Source of the DNA: Lachancea kluyveri NRRL Y-12651
Taxonomy: Eukaryota > Ascomycota > Saccharomycetes > Saccharomycetales > Saccharomycetaceae
Reading direction: 5' to 3'
DNA length: 64,000 nt
Assembly (NCBI GenBank): GCA_000149225.2
Contig: CM000694.1
Coordinates: 992,001 to 1,056,000 of the forward strand
Shown here piece by piece: positions 11,542-24,990 of the stretch. Numbering within the stretch: the stretch's first letter is position 1; every line of letters begins with the position of its first letter. A program made the translations under genes and the position numbers. The notes below the pieces were generated by a model, which did no database searches, had not been told where the DNA came from, and saw only the letters and a list, made by a program, of their open reading frames with translations.

Positions 11542-12614
11542 CGATTTGAAATTGGATTGTCAATGTTGTAAGTCGCATAAGCAAGGATTTGAACGTTCCA
11601 TCTCACGTCTAGTTTATATATGGTTACGCCGCCCCACGCTAGGAAGTGATTTTCTACATATCTGTAGATCAGTCCATTTTACTGGTGGCCAATACGTAGC
11701 CTCAGCTTCTTGTTTTGCATTTCAAAAGTCACCAGAGAAAGGACTGGATACTTAGGCTGGTTGGAACTGTTGCATGTCAACTCTCAGAAACGCCTGTAGC
11801 GCGGCCTCACACCACGCGATGTTTTCATGGGCCGGAAAAATTTTTAGAGAAGCTGTTGGGTGCGTGTTGTTCCAACTCGTGCATGACAGGGGGGGTGAAG
11901 CGGGCTTTGAGGTTAATCCGACATTACGAATTTGTAGAAAGTTATCACGTCTTAGAAAAACGTAGTTTAGGTCTTGCCAGTGGAGATCTCGTAATTTTCA
12001 AGAACAGCGGAATGATAAACAGATAACCTATATCGGTTGATAGCTGAAGCTCTTGACATACGCAGCGCTTGTAGAATAGAGATCACTCGGATTTAAAGGT
12101 GAACTTTACTTGCATAATATTTCTCGAGTTATCTGAGCGATTCCAGCGGCCACGTATCTATTTATGACCATTAAAGTCGTGGTGGCTTTGTTATTTACGC
12201 GTGGGGCTTAGATTGGAATAGCATCTCATTTCTTTTTCCGTCACAGTTCTTCGTGTGATGGAGATGTCCCGTTAGAGGCGATCCTTTTTACTTATTTTTA
12301 TTTCTTTTTCCTTCTTTAAAACCGGGTCACAAGGAATCTGTTATATAAGCAGCTTGCCGACTTTCATTTTCTGCATAGAAGAGTTTCCGCCAAGACTTTA
12401 TCAACATGTATCATCTTAAACTTATTTGAAAATAATTACAATGAGTTGGAATTTATAACTAAATAACTACTTGGTAGTTTAGGTGAAGAACGAAAGAGGG
12501 TATGTCGTAGTAAGGGAAAGAATAAAAGTGTTTTTTTTTCGTGTCAGGCAGGATAGAGATACGGACAGAAGATTGATAGGAGAAAAAATATGGCTTCTGG
12601 GCACAGAAAAGCTT
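11542..12614. promoter_or_regulatory. long intergenic region upstream of VHS1, with an orphan plus-strand TATA box
   Basis: About 1.07 kb between the VHS1 start and the end of the next gene, both on the minus strand. A TTATATATGG sequence at about 11613-11622 lies some 75 bases before the VHS1 ATG. On the plus strand a strong TATATAAG (12342-12349) is followed by pyrimidine-rich sequence. Only tiny frames follow it, ATG at 12405 (7 codons) and another of 5 codons, and no gene. Runs of G near 11888-11894 contain AGGGG, the stress-element core. Open frames of 60-100 codons here look non-coding to me. Confidence 0.4.
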
Positions 12615-13880
12615 TTAAGCGATCTTGTGGGTAGTCTTACCAAAATTTTTGGTGCCTCCCAAGGTTTCTAAGTAATCGCCGATGTAGTTGGTCGGAGCAA
12701 ACTTGTTGTCCTTGTACAAGGAGTCCCAGTTTGCAAGAACGTCTTGTACGAATGGCAAACCGGCAATGTACAAGTTGTCCAAGGCAGCAGCACTACCACC
12801 TTGGGAAGTGTTAAAGAAGAATTCAGTAGCGTTTAAGCCCGTTGGTGGCCTTTCAAAGTCTGAAATGGATCTTGAAATGACAATTCTGTTGTAGTCGATA
12901 ATCCCATGTTTTGCAGCTCTGACCATAGCTTCCAAAGAAGCGTTATCTTCTTGTTGGGTAGAGCAATACTTGGCTGTGTTGTTGGAAACTGTACTGACAT
13001 AGTCACCCATTGCCTTTGCCAAAATTTCACCAGTCCAGTAAACATCGGAGGTGGCGGTGTCACATTCTACAATCTTTGGGGATTGGTAAGCTGGCCAATC
13101 CTTGTTGTATTTTTGTCTAATTGCAACGTTACCTGCAGTACCGTTGTTCAAAGTCACATTGGAAGCCAATTTCATAGCCCTCTTCAGTAGGTTTTCGTTT
13201 AACTCGAATATCTCAGAGCCGTAGATGTTAATAGGGTATTCGTTAATCTCATCGGTACCAAGACTGATGTAACCGTATGGCCAGTCGGCTGGGATCTCTC
13301 TGGAGTCAATCTCATAGGCCAAACCAACTTGTACAGCGTATTTTGCAAAAGTGACTGAACCAACAGTCACTTCTTCTGGGGAACCGCCAGCAATACCGGA
13401 AATTAAGAAATAAGTTTCCGTTAAATCAAACAATGGAGACATCACCAAGGAAGAAATGGTGGCGGCAGCATTAATTTCACCTTCACCGGTGGTAACAGAC
13501 ATGATAGAGAAATTACCATTGGAGTGGACGTATGGATATTCTGGTGACAACATTGGAACGGAGATATTGTGCTTCAATTCCAAGTTACTAATCCAGCGGG
13601 TTTCTTCCTTCTTGAACATATTGACGATCATCACCTTTGGTTTGAACAAAGCACCGTACTTACCTTGAGCAACAGATAGGATACTGTCAGTTGTTGTAGC
13701 GGCATCGGCAATTGAGATAGTCTGTGTATAGTTGGCAGATAAGGACGATGAAGAAACTTCGCTAGACGTTGCGACACTGACGGTCGAAGAAGAGGACTTC
13801 TTTTGACGTGGCAACAATGGAGAACCTAGTGCAGAAGATGCACAGCCTAGAAAGGCAATAGCGATTGTGGATAATTTCAT
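12615..13880 (-). CDS. secreted purine nucleoside permease (NUP) family protein
   Basis: A 421-residue member of the fungal NUP family (named for Candida albicans Nup). It opens with a signal peptide, MKLSTIAIAFLGCASSALGS, then LPRQKK, a possible Kex2-like processing site, and a serine-rich linker to about residue 50. The mature domain starts near KPKVMIVNMF and contains the family blocks TGEGEINAAATIS, YFLISGIAGGSPEEVTVGSV and QGGSAAALDNLYIAG. Many N-glycosylation sequons are present (NYT, NIS, NFS, NVT, NGT, NNT, NAS, NAT, NTS). I see no membrane-spanning segment after the signal, so a secreted enzyme or binding protein is as likely as a permease. S. cerevisiae has nothing between VHS1 and TRS23 of this type and, to my knowledge, no ortholog anywhere. 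Confidence 0.88.
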   Translation of the reverse strand: MKLSTIAIAFLGCASSALGSPLLPRQKKSSSSTVSVATSSEVSSSSLSANYTQTISIADAATTTDSILSVAQGKYGALFKPKVMIVNMFKKEETRWISNLELKHNISVPMLSPEYPYVHSNGNFSIMSVTTGEGEINAAATISSLVMSPLFDLTETYFLISGIAGGSPEEVTVGSVTFAKYAVQVGLAYEIDSREIPADWPYGYISLGTDEINEYPINIYGSEIFELNENLLKRAMKLASNVTLNNGTAGNVAIRQKYNKDWPAYQSPKIVECDTATSDVYWTGEILAKAMGDYVSTVSNNTAKYCSTQQEDNASLEAMVRAAKHGIIDYNRIVISRSISDFERPPTGLNATEFFFNTSQGGSAAALDNLYIAGLPFVQDVLANWDSLYKDNKFAPTNYIGDYLETLGGTKNFGKTTHKIA

Positions 13881-14555
13881 CGATCGAAAAGAGTGTTTCC
13901 TGCTTGACTAAAGTAAAACAATAGAGATAAAAAGAATGAATATACAAATGAATAAAACTACATTAAAAAGCGTAGAATAAAATACAAAGACTGGATACAG
14001 TTGAGGGAAACTTTTCCAAGGTATTTATACCTTACTCGGTGCATCCTTCAGAGTCGGGCACATCGATTGCAACCGGCTTGAATAAGAGTTTCTTCGAAGA
14101 AATGTTCGAAGCTAACGGCTGAAGCTGGGAAGGTTGAAATGTCAGTATTTACGAATTACCTATTTTGTATTGCTTCTTGGCTCAGAAACGTCAGTAGAGC
14201 CCCTAGTAGAGTCAACTTGTGCTAATATTGAAATCAAAGATTATCTATTGCCTTATAAATTTTACAGCCAAAAAAGATAACACCGATTATGCACAGACGG
14301 AGAGGTCATCTTGCACTCTCGAGCGGCAAATTATCTTCGAGAATGTGATCCTTTTTGACGTTGTTTCTTTTTTTTGTAACCGGTTCTTGGCAGCAGCCCA
14401 TCGGCAATTCCAGAGGACGCCCTGAAGTGTGCTCATATTACTAAGGCAATATCTCCTAAACCAAAAAATGGTGAATAAATTAATACATGCAGACGCTTCG
14501 TTCTCCCATATCGTGTAGGGGGCTTATCTCCCATTTTCCTATTTAGGAATCATCT
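13881..14555. promoter_or_regulatory. upstream region of the NUP-family gene
   Basis: About 675 bases between the NUP-family start and the TRS23 stop, both minus-strand genes. TATTTATA-like sequence at about 14021-14030 lies roughly 145 bases before the ATG. Several GATAA/TTATC cores (for example near 13924 and 14276) could bind GATA factors that respond to nitrogen, which would fit a nucleoside-use gene. They are short and common, so this is weak. No RNA gene seen. Confidence 0.35.
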
Positions 14556-15128
14556 TCATAGACTATTAACCATTTCACTTAGCTTGGTATCAAAGAGTTC
14601 GCACTTGACGGGCATTTCCAGCGAATAGAAAGGATTCTTCATAACATAATCGGAATACAAACAATACGCTTTTCTCAACAAGTTCTCTGCAATGGTCACA
14701 GCCATATTGCTGGTACTTTGCTGGGTACTTATCAGTACGAACTTGATACCGGTCAATGTTTGGTATACAAACATGGAAAATTCATCGGTAACTAATTGTC
14801 TTAGTCCGCTCTTGTTCCAACTCATAAATCCATCGGTAAAATAATCTGGCTTTTTAAAACTACCCATCTCTTGCTGGGAGACACCAAGACCGGTGATGTA
14901 TGGTACTGTATGATCAGTTTCCAGCTTCTTCGTATTCCCACTGGTACCATTGCTGGATAACTTTAGAGCCTTTGGAGTCAACTGACTTGCGATGGCAAAA
15001 ACACCGTGTAGCGTACCAGCAAGGATCAAGTAGTCATTACTCTTCATATCGTTCCCACTTTTTAAGAACTCCCGTTGGTAAATCAGGCCTCCAGACTTGT
15101 TAATAATAAGTATCGATTGAATGGCCAT
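14556..15128 (-). CDS. TRS23: TRAPP complex subunit Trs23
   Basis: Core subunit of the TRAPP complexes, which act as the exchange factor for the Rab GTPase Ypt1 in ER-Golgi transport. The 190 residues match S. cerevisiae Trs23 (219) at both ends. [19 protein letters not shown] opens the longin-like fold, [18 protein letters not shown] follows, and [23 protein letters not shown] with [20 protein letters not shown] close it. The shorter length comes from the variable loop after residue 60, which is long and asparagine-rich in S. cerevisiae. It is divergent from RMI1 across 192 bases. Confidence 0.95.
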   Translation of the reverse strand: MAIQSILIINKSGGLIYQREFLKSGNDMKSNDYLILAGTLHGVFAIASQLTPKALKLSSNGTSGNTKKLETDHTVPYITGLGVSQQEMGSFKKPDYFTDGFMSWNKSGLRQLVTDEFSMFVYQTLTGIKFVLISTQQSTSNMAVTIAENLLRKAYCLYSDYVMKNPFYSLEMPVKCELFDTKLSEMVNSL

Positions 15129-15320
15129 TATATCTCTCTATACGTGATATACTGTTGTGGTCTGCCTTTTTCTCTCTTTACACGCTCACTTATTAGCTTG
15201 TCCACTCGCTCGTATGGTTTTAGTTGTTAAAGTTTTTTGGAACGCGGTCCGAAACAAAACATCCAGCGTTAATTGAAAACGAGAAGGTTTATCATGGACA
15301 AAGTATCGTAAGGAAGAGAT

Positions 15321-16025
15321 ATGTCAAACCCACTACTCCCAGTGGATATAACCCAGGCTCTGGACCTCCCGCCAACTGAATCAGTTAATGACAGGACGAA
15401 ACAGATGTTTGAGGCCTATCGCAACCCTGCTTGGCCTAATCATCAAACTGTGGATCAGTCGATGGCCAAAGTCAGCAATGCCCTACTATTTCAAATAGTA
15501 ATGGTAGAAAACATTAGTAAATCAAAATTAAGTCAGCTTGATGACATTAAAGCAAAGATCGATCCGAAGTCTCAGAAAGCAGATAGGTTGAACACGTCAA
15601 AGAACGGTACTCGTGGCCAACAAAGCGCGGGCAACAACCGGTTTATCGCAGTTATGGACATGGAATCAGACCGGCCTGCAGATACAAACAACAGCAGTAA
15701 CTCGTTTGAAAAAACTGTTTTCAAGTTGACACTACAAGACAAAGCAGGATCTCTGTTCTACGCCATCAATCTCTCTCCACTATACTTTCTTAAAAATGAC
15801 GGCTCTGCCTGCATGTTGGGCTCTAAGATAATTTTATTGCCTGGAGCAATTTTTAATAGAGGTGTGTTCCTACTAACTGAGTCTACGGTGCTTTTTATGG
15901 GTGGAATGGTTAAGCAATGGAATGATGGTAGGGATAGAAAGATGTGTCAGTACCTGGAAGCGAAATTAGAGAGAGACAAGCCAGTTTCAAGAAAACGTAG
16001 GGTGACATCTGTCGAGGATCATTGA
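15321..16025 (+). CDS. RMI1: RecQ-mediated genome instability protein Rmi1
   Basis: A 234-residue protein at the position of S. cerevisiae RMI1/NCE4 (YPL024W, 241 residues), with the same orientation next to MET12. Rmi1 binds Top3 and Sgs1 and stimulates dissolution of double Holliday junctions. The protein has no catalytic motif. Residues about 46-80 and 130-210 (KTVFKLTLQDKAGSLFYAIN, LGSKIILLPGAIFNRGVFLL) read as alternating hydrophobic beta strands, in keeping with the OB fold of this family. The middle is a charged, serine- and asparagine-rich loop. The call rests on synteny, length and fold pattern more than on a diagnostic motif. Confidence 0.85.
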   Translation: MSNPLLPVDITQALDLPPTESVNDRTKQMFEAYRNPAWPNHQTVDQSMAKVSNALLFQIVMVENISKSKLSQLDDIKAKIDPKSQKADRLNTSKNGTRGQQSAGNNRFIAVMDMESDRPADTNNSSNSFEKTVFKLTLQDKAGSLFYAINLSPLYFLKNDGSACMLGSKIILLPGAIFNRGVFLLTESTVLFMGGMVKQWNDGRDRKMCQYLEAKLERDKPVSRKRRVTSVEDH

Positions 16026-16037
16026 AAGTATATGAAA

Positions 16038-16051
16038 GGGGGGGGGGGGGG
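16038..16051. repeat. G14 homopolymer between RMI1 and MET12
   Basis: Fourteen consecutive G residues in the 103-base gap between two converging genes, 12 bases after the RMI1 stop, followed shortly by a run of A. Such runs are unstable and prone to sequencing error, so the exact length is uncertain. Confidence 0.8.
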
Positions 16052-16128
16052 ATGATCCTCTACATGTAAAAAAAAAAAGGCACACTAAAACAAGAAAAAA
16101 TATAGAAATATAAAAGTACAGGTACATA

Positions 16129-18683
<2,555 letters not shown>

Positions 18684-21600
18684 ATGTCACTATTTGTTAG
18701 AGACGAAGATTCTGACGAAGAACTAGCGCTCGAGCTATCTAGGAATGATGACGACTCTCTGTTGAAGCAACAAAAAGTAGATGAGGACAGTGCAAATTTG
18801 TATCCTTTAATACCTAATGATGGAGATAGCCAAAATGAAAACTTGAAACCCAATATAGAGGATATAAGGCCGGTGGATATACAGTTATCTTTGCCACTCC
18901 CGTTTCAACAACTAATTGTCGAGGACATGTTGGTTTCGGAGGACTGCCTCCTGGTAATGGGCAAGGGTCTCGGTGCAGAGCCCGTCGTGTCCAATTTACT
19001 CCATGTATTAGCAACACCGACGAGGATTGAAAATGTTGAAAAAAGAAGTCTAGTACTAATTTTGAACGCTACAGATGAGGACAATTTGAAGATATCTGAG
19101 GAGCTGCTCGAGTTGTCCTGGGTAGATCAAGATGAGAGGCCCTTTAGCACTGTAAACGCAGAGTCGCTATCTGTGGAAAAAAGAAGGAAATTGTATCTAC
19201 AGGGTGGCATAGTCTCAGTTACCTCTAGAATCTTAATCGTGGATCTACTTTCCGGTATTATACATCCAAATAAAATCACTGGTATTGTAGTACTGCACGT
19301 TGAGGACCTAACCACTTACTCCAATGAAGCCTTTATTATTGAGATGTACCGTTCGGTGAACAAATGGGGGTTTGTGAAAGCAGTCTCGGAATCTGCAGAA
19401 TCCTTTAGCACCGGAATTTCCCCCTTAAGGAAAAAACTTAGAGATTTACGATTGAAAAGAGCTTTACTATGGCCAAGATTTCATGTTGATATTTCTACAT
19501 GTTTAAACTTGTATCAAGATAACAAAGTCATTGAAGTGAAAGTTTCGTTGACCAATTCTATGGCTCAGATACAGTTTGGGCTCTTTGGCTGCTTGAAAAA
19601 ATGTATCGATGAATTGAATAGAAAAAACCCAGCTTTGGCGTTAGAGTATTGGAATTTGGATAATGCTCTAGATTCTAGCTTTTTGAAATCAATCCATTCA
19701 GTTTTAGGACCAAATTGGCACAGAATATCTTATGAATCTAAACAATTGGTTAAAGACATCAACACGCTACGTAAACTTCTGCACGCATTGGTAAGTTATG
19801 ATGCCGTTGATTTCTACGAGATTGTCCAAATGATTCTTGACGCAAATAAGCCTTCTATTAGTAGAAAATATTCTGAATCGCCATGGCTGATGGCAGATGA
19901 TTCGCAGATGGTGATATCGTATGCAAAGAAAAGGGTGTTTCATCAATCGTCCTACGAGCTGGAAGAGTTGCCAAAATGGGAACAGCTTGTCGCATTGTTG
20001 GAAGATATTTCACATGAGCGTTCATTGAAGCCTCAAGATGTCAGTGGACCTACTCTGATCATGTGTTCGGACGATAAAACATGCAGGCAACTAAAGAAGA
20101 TATTAGGTTATGCCGACAGGAAAGAGGGTTGTAGGAAACTAATGGTTAGAAAATTGCAAACGTATATGAACAGGAGAGATGTCTTGCGAAAAGCTGCCAA
20201 GGACATACGAGAAGAGCAAGGTAAACAGGCTGCTGGTGGTGGAGAAATTCAGGTTTCTAGAGCGTTTGCGAAAGAAGAAATTGCCTCAAAGAGACGTCGC
20301 ACTCGTGGTGCTTCTTCGGTAGCTGCTGTAACTAGACTGAAAAGTGCGGTAGGAACAGGCGAAGACATTGATTCCTTGATGACCATAGAAGACATCGAAC
20401 AAGAACTTGATAAAATAGATGATGAAATTGAAAATGAAGCCGATGAAGAAAGAATATTAGAGCAGCAGGGTGACGAAGAAGATGAGGAAATAATAATTTT
20501 AGATGAAGTTTTCATTCCTGAAGAAACACACTTTACGAATGCGCAAACTGAGCAAGAGATATGGGAAAGAAGAGAAAGTAGATACGGATACGTGGACAAG
20601 GAAAATCTAGTCATTGTGGAAAAATTTTACAACAAGACCGATGACTTGCTGTTGCAAGAGCTGATGCCATCCTATATCATCATGTATGAGCCTGATCTTT
20701 CATTTATCAGAAGGGTGGAAATTTACAGAGCTATTCATAAGGACTCTCCGCCAAAGGTTTATTTCATGTATTATGGCGATTCCGTTGAAGAGCAAGGACA
20801 CTTAACTGCTATACGTAAGGAAAAAGAGGCATTCACTAAACTTATTAGGGAAAAGTCCCAACTTGCACAACACTTCGAAACAGATGAAGACTTGTCCCGC
20901 TTTAAAAATCTAGTTCAGAGGAGGTTACAACTTTCAAATACAAATACAAGAATCGCTGGTGGTCAGCAAGCTCTGAACCCAGTAATGCAGGATGTAGTCA
21001 TTGTTGATATGCGTGAGTTTAGAGCACCTCTTCCAGGATTACTTTACCGCTATGGTGTAAAGGTAGTTCCTTGTATGCTAACTGTTGGTGATTATATTTT
21101 AACACCAAAGATCTGTGTGGAGAGAAAATCCATTGCAGACTTAATCGGTAGTATTAAGAATGGTAGGTTATTCGATCAATGTAAAAATATGTCAAGGTAC
21201 TACGATTACCCGACGCTTCTGATTGAATTTGATGGTAACCAGTCTTTTTCACTGGAACCATTTAGCGAAAGAAGAGTTTATAATACTACCTCTTCCACTA
21301 CACATCCGATCAGCAGCCAATTAATGCAAGATGAAATTCAAATGCAGCTAGCACAACTAGTGATGAAATTTCCCAATCTGAAAATTCTGTGGTCGTCATC
21401 TCCGCTTCAGACAGTAAATATCATACTTGATTTGAAGATTGGTAGAGAACAACCAAATCCGAGTGAAAGTATTGAATTTGGCATTAAAAGAAAGGGGAAT
21501 CTCCAAGCTGATAACAATAGTACCAAGTTCCAGCAGGAGAAAATGAAAGAACTGTTGCAGATTCCAGGATTATCGAACATAGACTATTTTAACATTGTAA

Positions 21601-21758
21601 AATCGGTAAAAAATTACAGAACTTTACAAAAAATGAATGAAATCCAGCTTTCCGACCTTTTAGGTGACCCTGATTTAGCCAAGCGTATCTATAGTTCTGT
21701 TCAAAAAGAGATTGAAGAACACAATGAAGATATAGATGGGGAAGATGGGGCTATATAA
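18684..21758 (+). CDS. RAD1: nucleotide excision repair endonuclease Rad1 (XPF)
   Basis: Catalytic subunit of the Rad1-Rad10 structure-specific endonuclease, which cuts 5' of DNA lesions and trims 3' flaps in recombination. The product has 1024 residues (S. cerevisiae 1100). The N-terminal two thirds is the degenerate superfamily-2 helicase part (LSLPLPFQQLIVEDML, VTSRILIVDLLSG). A highly acidic stretch (EQELDKIDDEIENEADEE) lies near residues 570-610. The ERCC4 nuclease core VERKSIADLIGSIKNGRLFDQ is at about 811-831, with the metal-binding ERK intact. Tandem helix-hairpin-helix motifs that bind Rad10 occupy about 950-1010 (LLQIPGLSNIDYFNIVKSV). The N-terminus is acidic, as in the ortholog. 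Confidence 0.96.
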   Translation: MSLFVRDEDSDEELALELSRNDDDSLLKQQKVDEDSANLYPLIPNDGDSQNENLKPNIEDIRPVDIQLSLPLPFQQLIVEDMLVSEDCLLVMGKGLGAEPVVSNLLHVLATPTRIENVEKRSLVLILNATDEDNLKISEELLELSWVDQDERPFSTVNAESLSVEKRRKLYLQGGIVSVTSRILIVDLLSGIIHPNKITGIVVLHVEDLTTYSNEAFIIEMYRSVNKWGFVKAVSESAESFSTGISPLRKKLRDLRLKRALLWPRFHVDISTCLNLYQDNKVIEVKVSLTNSMAQIQFGLFGCLKKCIDELNRKNPALALEYWNLDNALDSSFLKSIHSVLGPNWHRISYESKQLVKDINTLRKLLHALVSYDAVDFYEIVQMILDANKPSISRKYSESPWLMADDSQMVISYAKKRVFHQSSYELEELPKWEQLVALLEDISHERSLKPQDVSGPTLIMCSDDKTCRQLKKILGYADRKEGCRKLMVRKLQTYMNRRDVLRKAAKDIREEQGKQAAGGGEIQVSRAFAKEEIASKRRRTRGASSVAAVTRLKSAVGTGEDIDSLMTIEDIEQELDKIDDEIENEADEERILEQQGDEEDEEIIILDEVFIPEETHFTNAQTEQEIWERRESRYGYVDKENLVIVEKFYNKTDDLLLQELMPSYIIMYEPDLSFIRRVEIYRAIHKDSPPKVYFMYYGDSVEEQGHLTAIRKEKEAFTKLIREKSQLAQHFETDEDLSRFKNLVQRRLQLSNTNTRIAGGQQALNPVMQDVVIVDMREFRAPLPGLLYRYGVKVVPCMLTVGDYILTPKICVERKSIADLIGSIKNGRLFDQCKNMSRYYDYPTLLIEFDGNQSFSLEPFSERRVYNTTSSTTHPISSQLMQDEIQMQLAQLVMKFPNLKILWSSSPLQTVNIILDLKIGREQPNPSESIEFGIKRKGNLQADNNSTKFQQEKMKELLQIPGLSNIDYFNIVKSVKNYRTLQKMNEIQLSDLLGDPDLAKRIYSSVQKEIEEHNEDIDGEDGAI

Positions 21759-21933
21759 TCTTGTATCAATCGTATTTTTATGATTAAATACTTTCTGGCA
21801 CTCCTATTAAAAAACATAATTATTATTAAAGTAGTATTACAAATTTTTAGTCAAACTACAAAATGTGTTAGACCAACAATGATATGAGGTGGATATACAG
21901 AAACCGTGGGGGGAAGTGAAATAAAAAAAAAAA

Positions 21934-24900
21934 CTAATGAGCGGGAGACTGTTCTAACTGGGCTATGATATCATTCCTCAAACGATACAGAAGCTCCATC
22001 TCTCTCGCAATTGAAGAATCGGCCATCGGATTAGTTAACAGAGAAAACGCGATGGATTCTGATGGCAGCAAATTAGGAATACTGGCAATGACTTTCATGG
22101 TCTTCAACTTCATATTCATATTTTCGCTTTCATCATGTGATGAGCTTAAATTGATACTTTGTTCAACCAATAGCCTAATCAATTCCAACGATTTAGCGCT
22201 GATCGAGTTAAATAGAACTTTCAAGTGTTTCAAATTGTCGTTGGTATGGATAGCAATATTGGATAGTGCCTCACTCAACCTTTTCAAATTGGAGCCAACA
22301 TTTTCTCTGGAAGTCAACCATAGTAACGCCAAATTACACCCGGAAAACATATTATCCTCATTTTTGCCAATAAATTTTACGACAGATAGCAATGACGTAA
22401 TACTTTGGGAGATCGTGGGACCCACTTCCTCAATTAAAGTTGGAGTGGTGCTTAGCTGTTGAAATGGAATGGTGGAAATCAACAACGAGAAGACGTCATT
22501 TAGTAGCTTAAACCGTTCGTTTTGGCCATTGTTGTAAAGACTGATCAAATTCATGCATATTGTGACGTCCCGAGAATCTTCATCGAAATCGTTTAATAAA
22601 ACTGATCTGATGAAAGAGCGGTTAGGATAACCTAAAGACATTAGCTTTGCTAAGACGTCGCCCCCATATCCCTGATATTTTTCTAGCTTCACGGAGTACT
22701 CGGGAAACGTTAAAATACTGTCTTCATCTTTAGACTTCTTACTCTCTCCAAAACTCAACACTAATAGTAACAGAAGAAAGGCATCAACAACACTGTCAAT
22801 TTCTAACAGATGAGATACATTTGATAAAATTACAACAGTATCCTTCTTAAAATTGAACACCTTTCTGTGAAAAACAAACTTATCGGGATGTAAAAAAATA
22901 GCCCATAGCAAATCAGAGATAAATCTTCTAAAGCCAAACTCGGACGCCAAGACTGATGCATTAGTTTCACTAAAAGATAAGTTTCTGATAATCATTGAAA
23001 TGGTGGATAATTGATCCACTAGTAAAACTTGTGGGTTCTCAGCACCTCTGGCATATACCTTGGTAAACGGAGAGTCAATCTCATCTCTAACATTTCTCAG
23101 AGACCTCAAATATGATGGAATGTGTAACTTTAATTTAGATAAATCAATGCCATTATTTCTCAGCGGTTCTGGAAGGTAGTCCCAGGGTTTTTCAGGCTTT
23201 TCAAATACCTCGCGAAGGCCATCTTGGTCGTCAAATTCTAGTGGAGTCTCTGCAGGTGTAATTGGTACTTGGTTAATATCCATACCAGTCAAGGAATCCA
23301 CTTTAATCTTAATCTCTTCAGAGCCCATGTCGTCCAAAACTACCTGGTCGAACACCCGATCCATCAACTGGTTACTAGATGAAAAAGGTATGATCTCCTC
23401 CGAAAGCATATTTGGAACGTCATACTCTGTGCAATATAGCTCCCTTATCTTTTTCCTCTGGGATAGATTACCCTTGATTAATTGATCCAAAGTTTTACAG
23501 CCCAACGTTGTTAGTGTATCTAAAAGCTCGATGCAAAGATTCAAAGGAATCTTCAACAAGGCATCAGCGCTTGTCACTAAGAGGGTGTTCAAGGCAGTGT
23601 TGACCTCTGAAGAAATACCACTTTTCAAAGACATGGACAACGCTTGTAAATTAATAGTTCCTAATTCTGGAGCAAAGAGGAAAATCGGCTTGTTAGCATC
23701 AATTTTTTCACCAACCTGTGCAATCGCTCTAATGTCATACCCGTTTTGAGTCTCGATTGGTCTGTGTATAGGGACATAGTTTCTAAAAAATGTGCGCTTG
23801 TAAACTTTTGGCAATTTCTTCAGTTCTTCCTCATGCCTTTTGCGTAATATGTCTTGCTGCTGCCTTAGCTGTTGTTCTATTAATAGCTTTTGTTGTTGTT
23901 GTTGTTGTGCTAGCAACACTTGTTGTTGTCTTTGTAATTCTTCCTGTTGCCTTCTCTCTTGTTCCAATTCTTTCTTGGTTTTCTTCTTGGGTCTTGGCTT
24001 GCGTGGCTTCTTTACTTTCGCGGAAGCATCCTGTTTCTGCTTCTTTTGAAAGTTTTCTGCTGCAGCTGCTGCTGCAAAAGCACTTTTTTGTTGCAATAAC
24101 TGTGGGCTTTGTGCACTTGCGTGAGAAGATTGAACATTTAGGACCTGTACTTTCTTCAAGAGCTCCTGCAAGAACTGATGCAGGAAAATTCTCTTTGCTT
24201 GGGTCTCTTTGACGCCCTCTGGGGAGGCCATATACAGCTCATAGGGTAGCAAGATTTGGTAATATATAGTTGCTAGCTCTCTCGTGTTGTTTTGGTTATT
24301 CAAAGTTTCCAGGTTCAACTTCGAACCAATGGTGCCCCACTGCTGAATCCTAGTAACATTTTCGCCACCCCCCATCTTCTGTGCCAGCATGTATAAAATG
24401 AACAAGTTTACTTTGCGGCCGCCAACTTCCGGCAGCGCAGTTAGCGGTGCACCCCTCCTTTTGCAATGCTCTAGTAACGATTTCATAAACAATTCATACT
24501 GTTTGTTATTGAGCTCACTGTTGATTCTTTTCTGTAATTCGGGGTTCAGGTTTGCAAGTGGATGTCTCGGTTGCTGTTGAGATGGCTGAGTGGGTTGTGG
24601 GATGGACGCTGGAGTTGGAGGTTTGCTAGAGTTGTTCATGGGGGTGGGCATCCCATTGCTCAACTGTGGTTGTTGTGGTTGTTGCTGTGGTTGTTGCTGT
24701 GGTTGTTGCTGTTGTTGCTGTTGTTGCTGTTGTTGCTGTTGTTGCTGTTGTTGCTGTTGTTGCTGTTGTTGCTGTTGTTGAGCCCTTTGCTGTTGCTGTT
24801 GTAGTTGCTGTAATCTCACCCTTTGTTGCTGCTGTAAATGTTGGAAGGCGGTTTGTTGGTTCTCAATAGAAGATAAATGCTGCTGCTGCTGTGGTGGTTG

Positions 24901-24938
24901 TGATTGTTGTGGTTGTGGTTGTGGTTGCGGTTGTTGTA

Positions 24939-24990
<52 letters not shown>

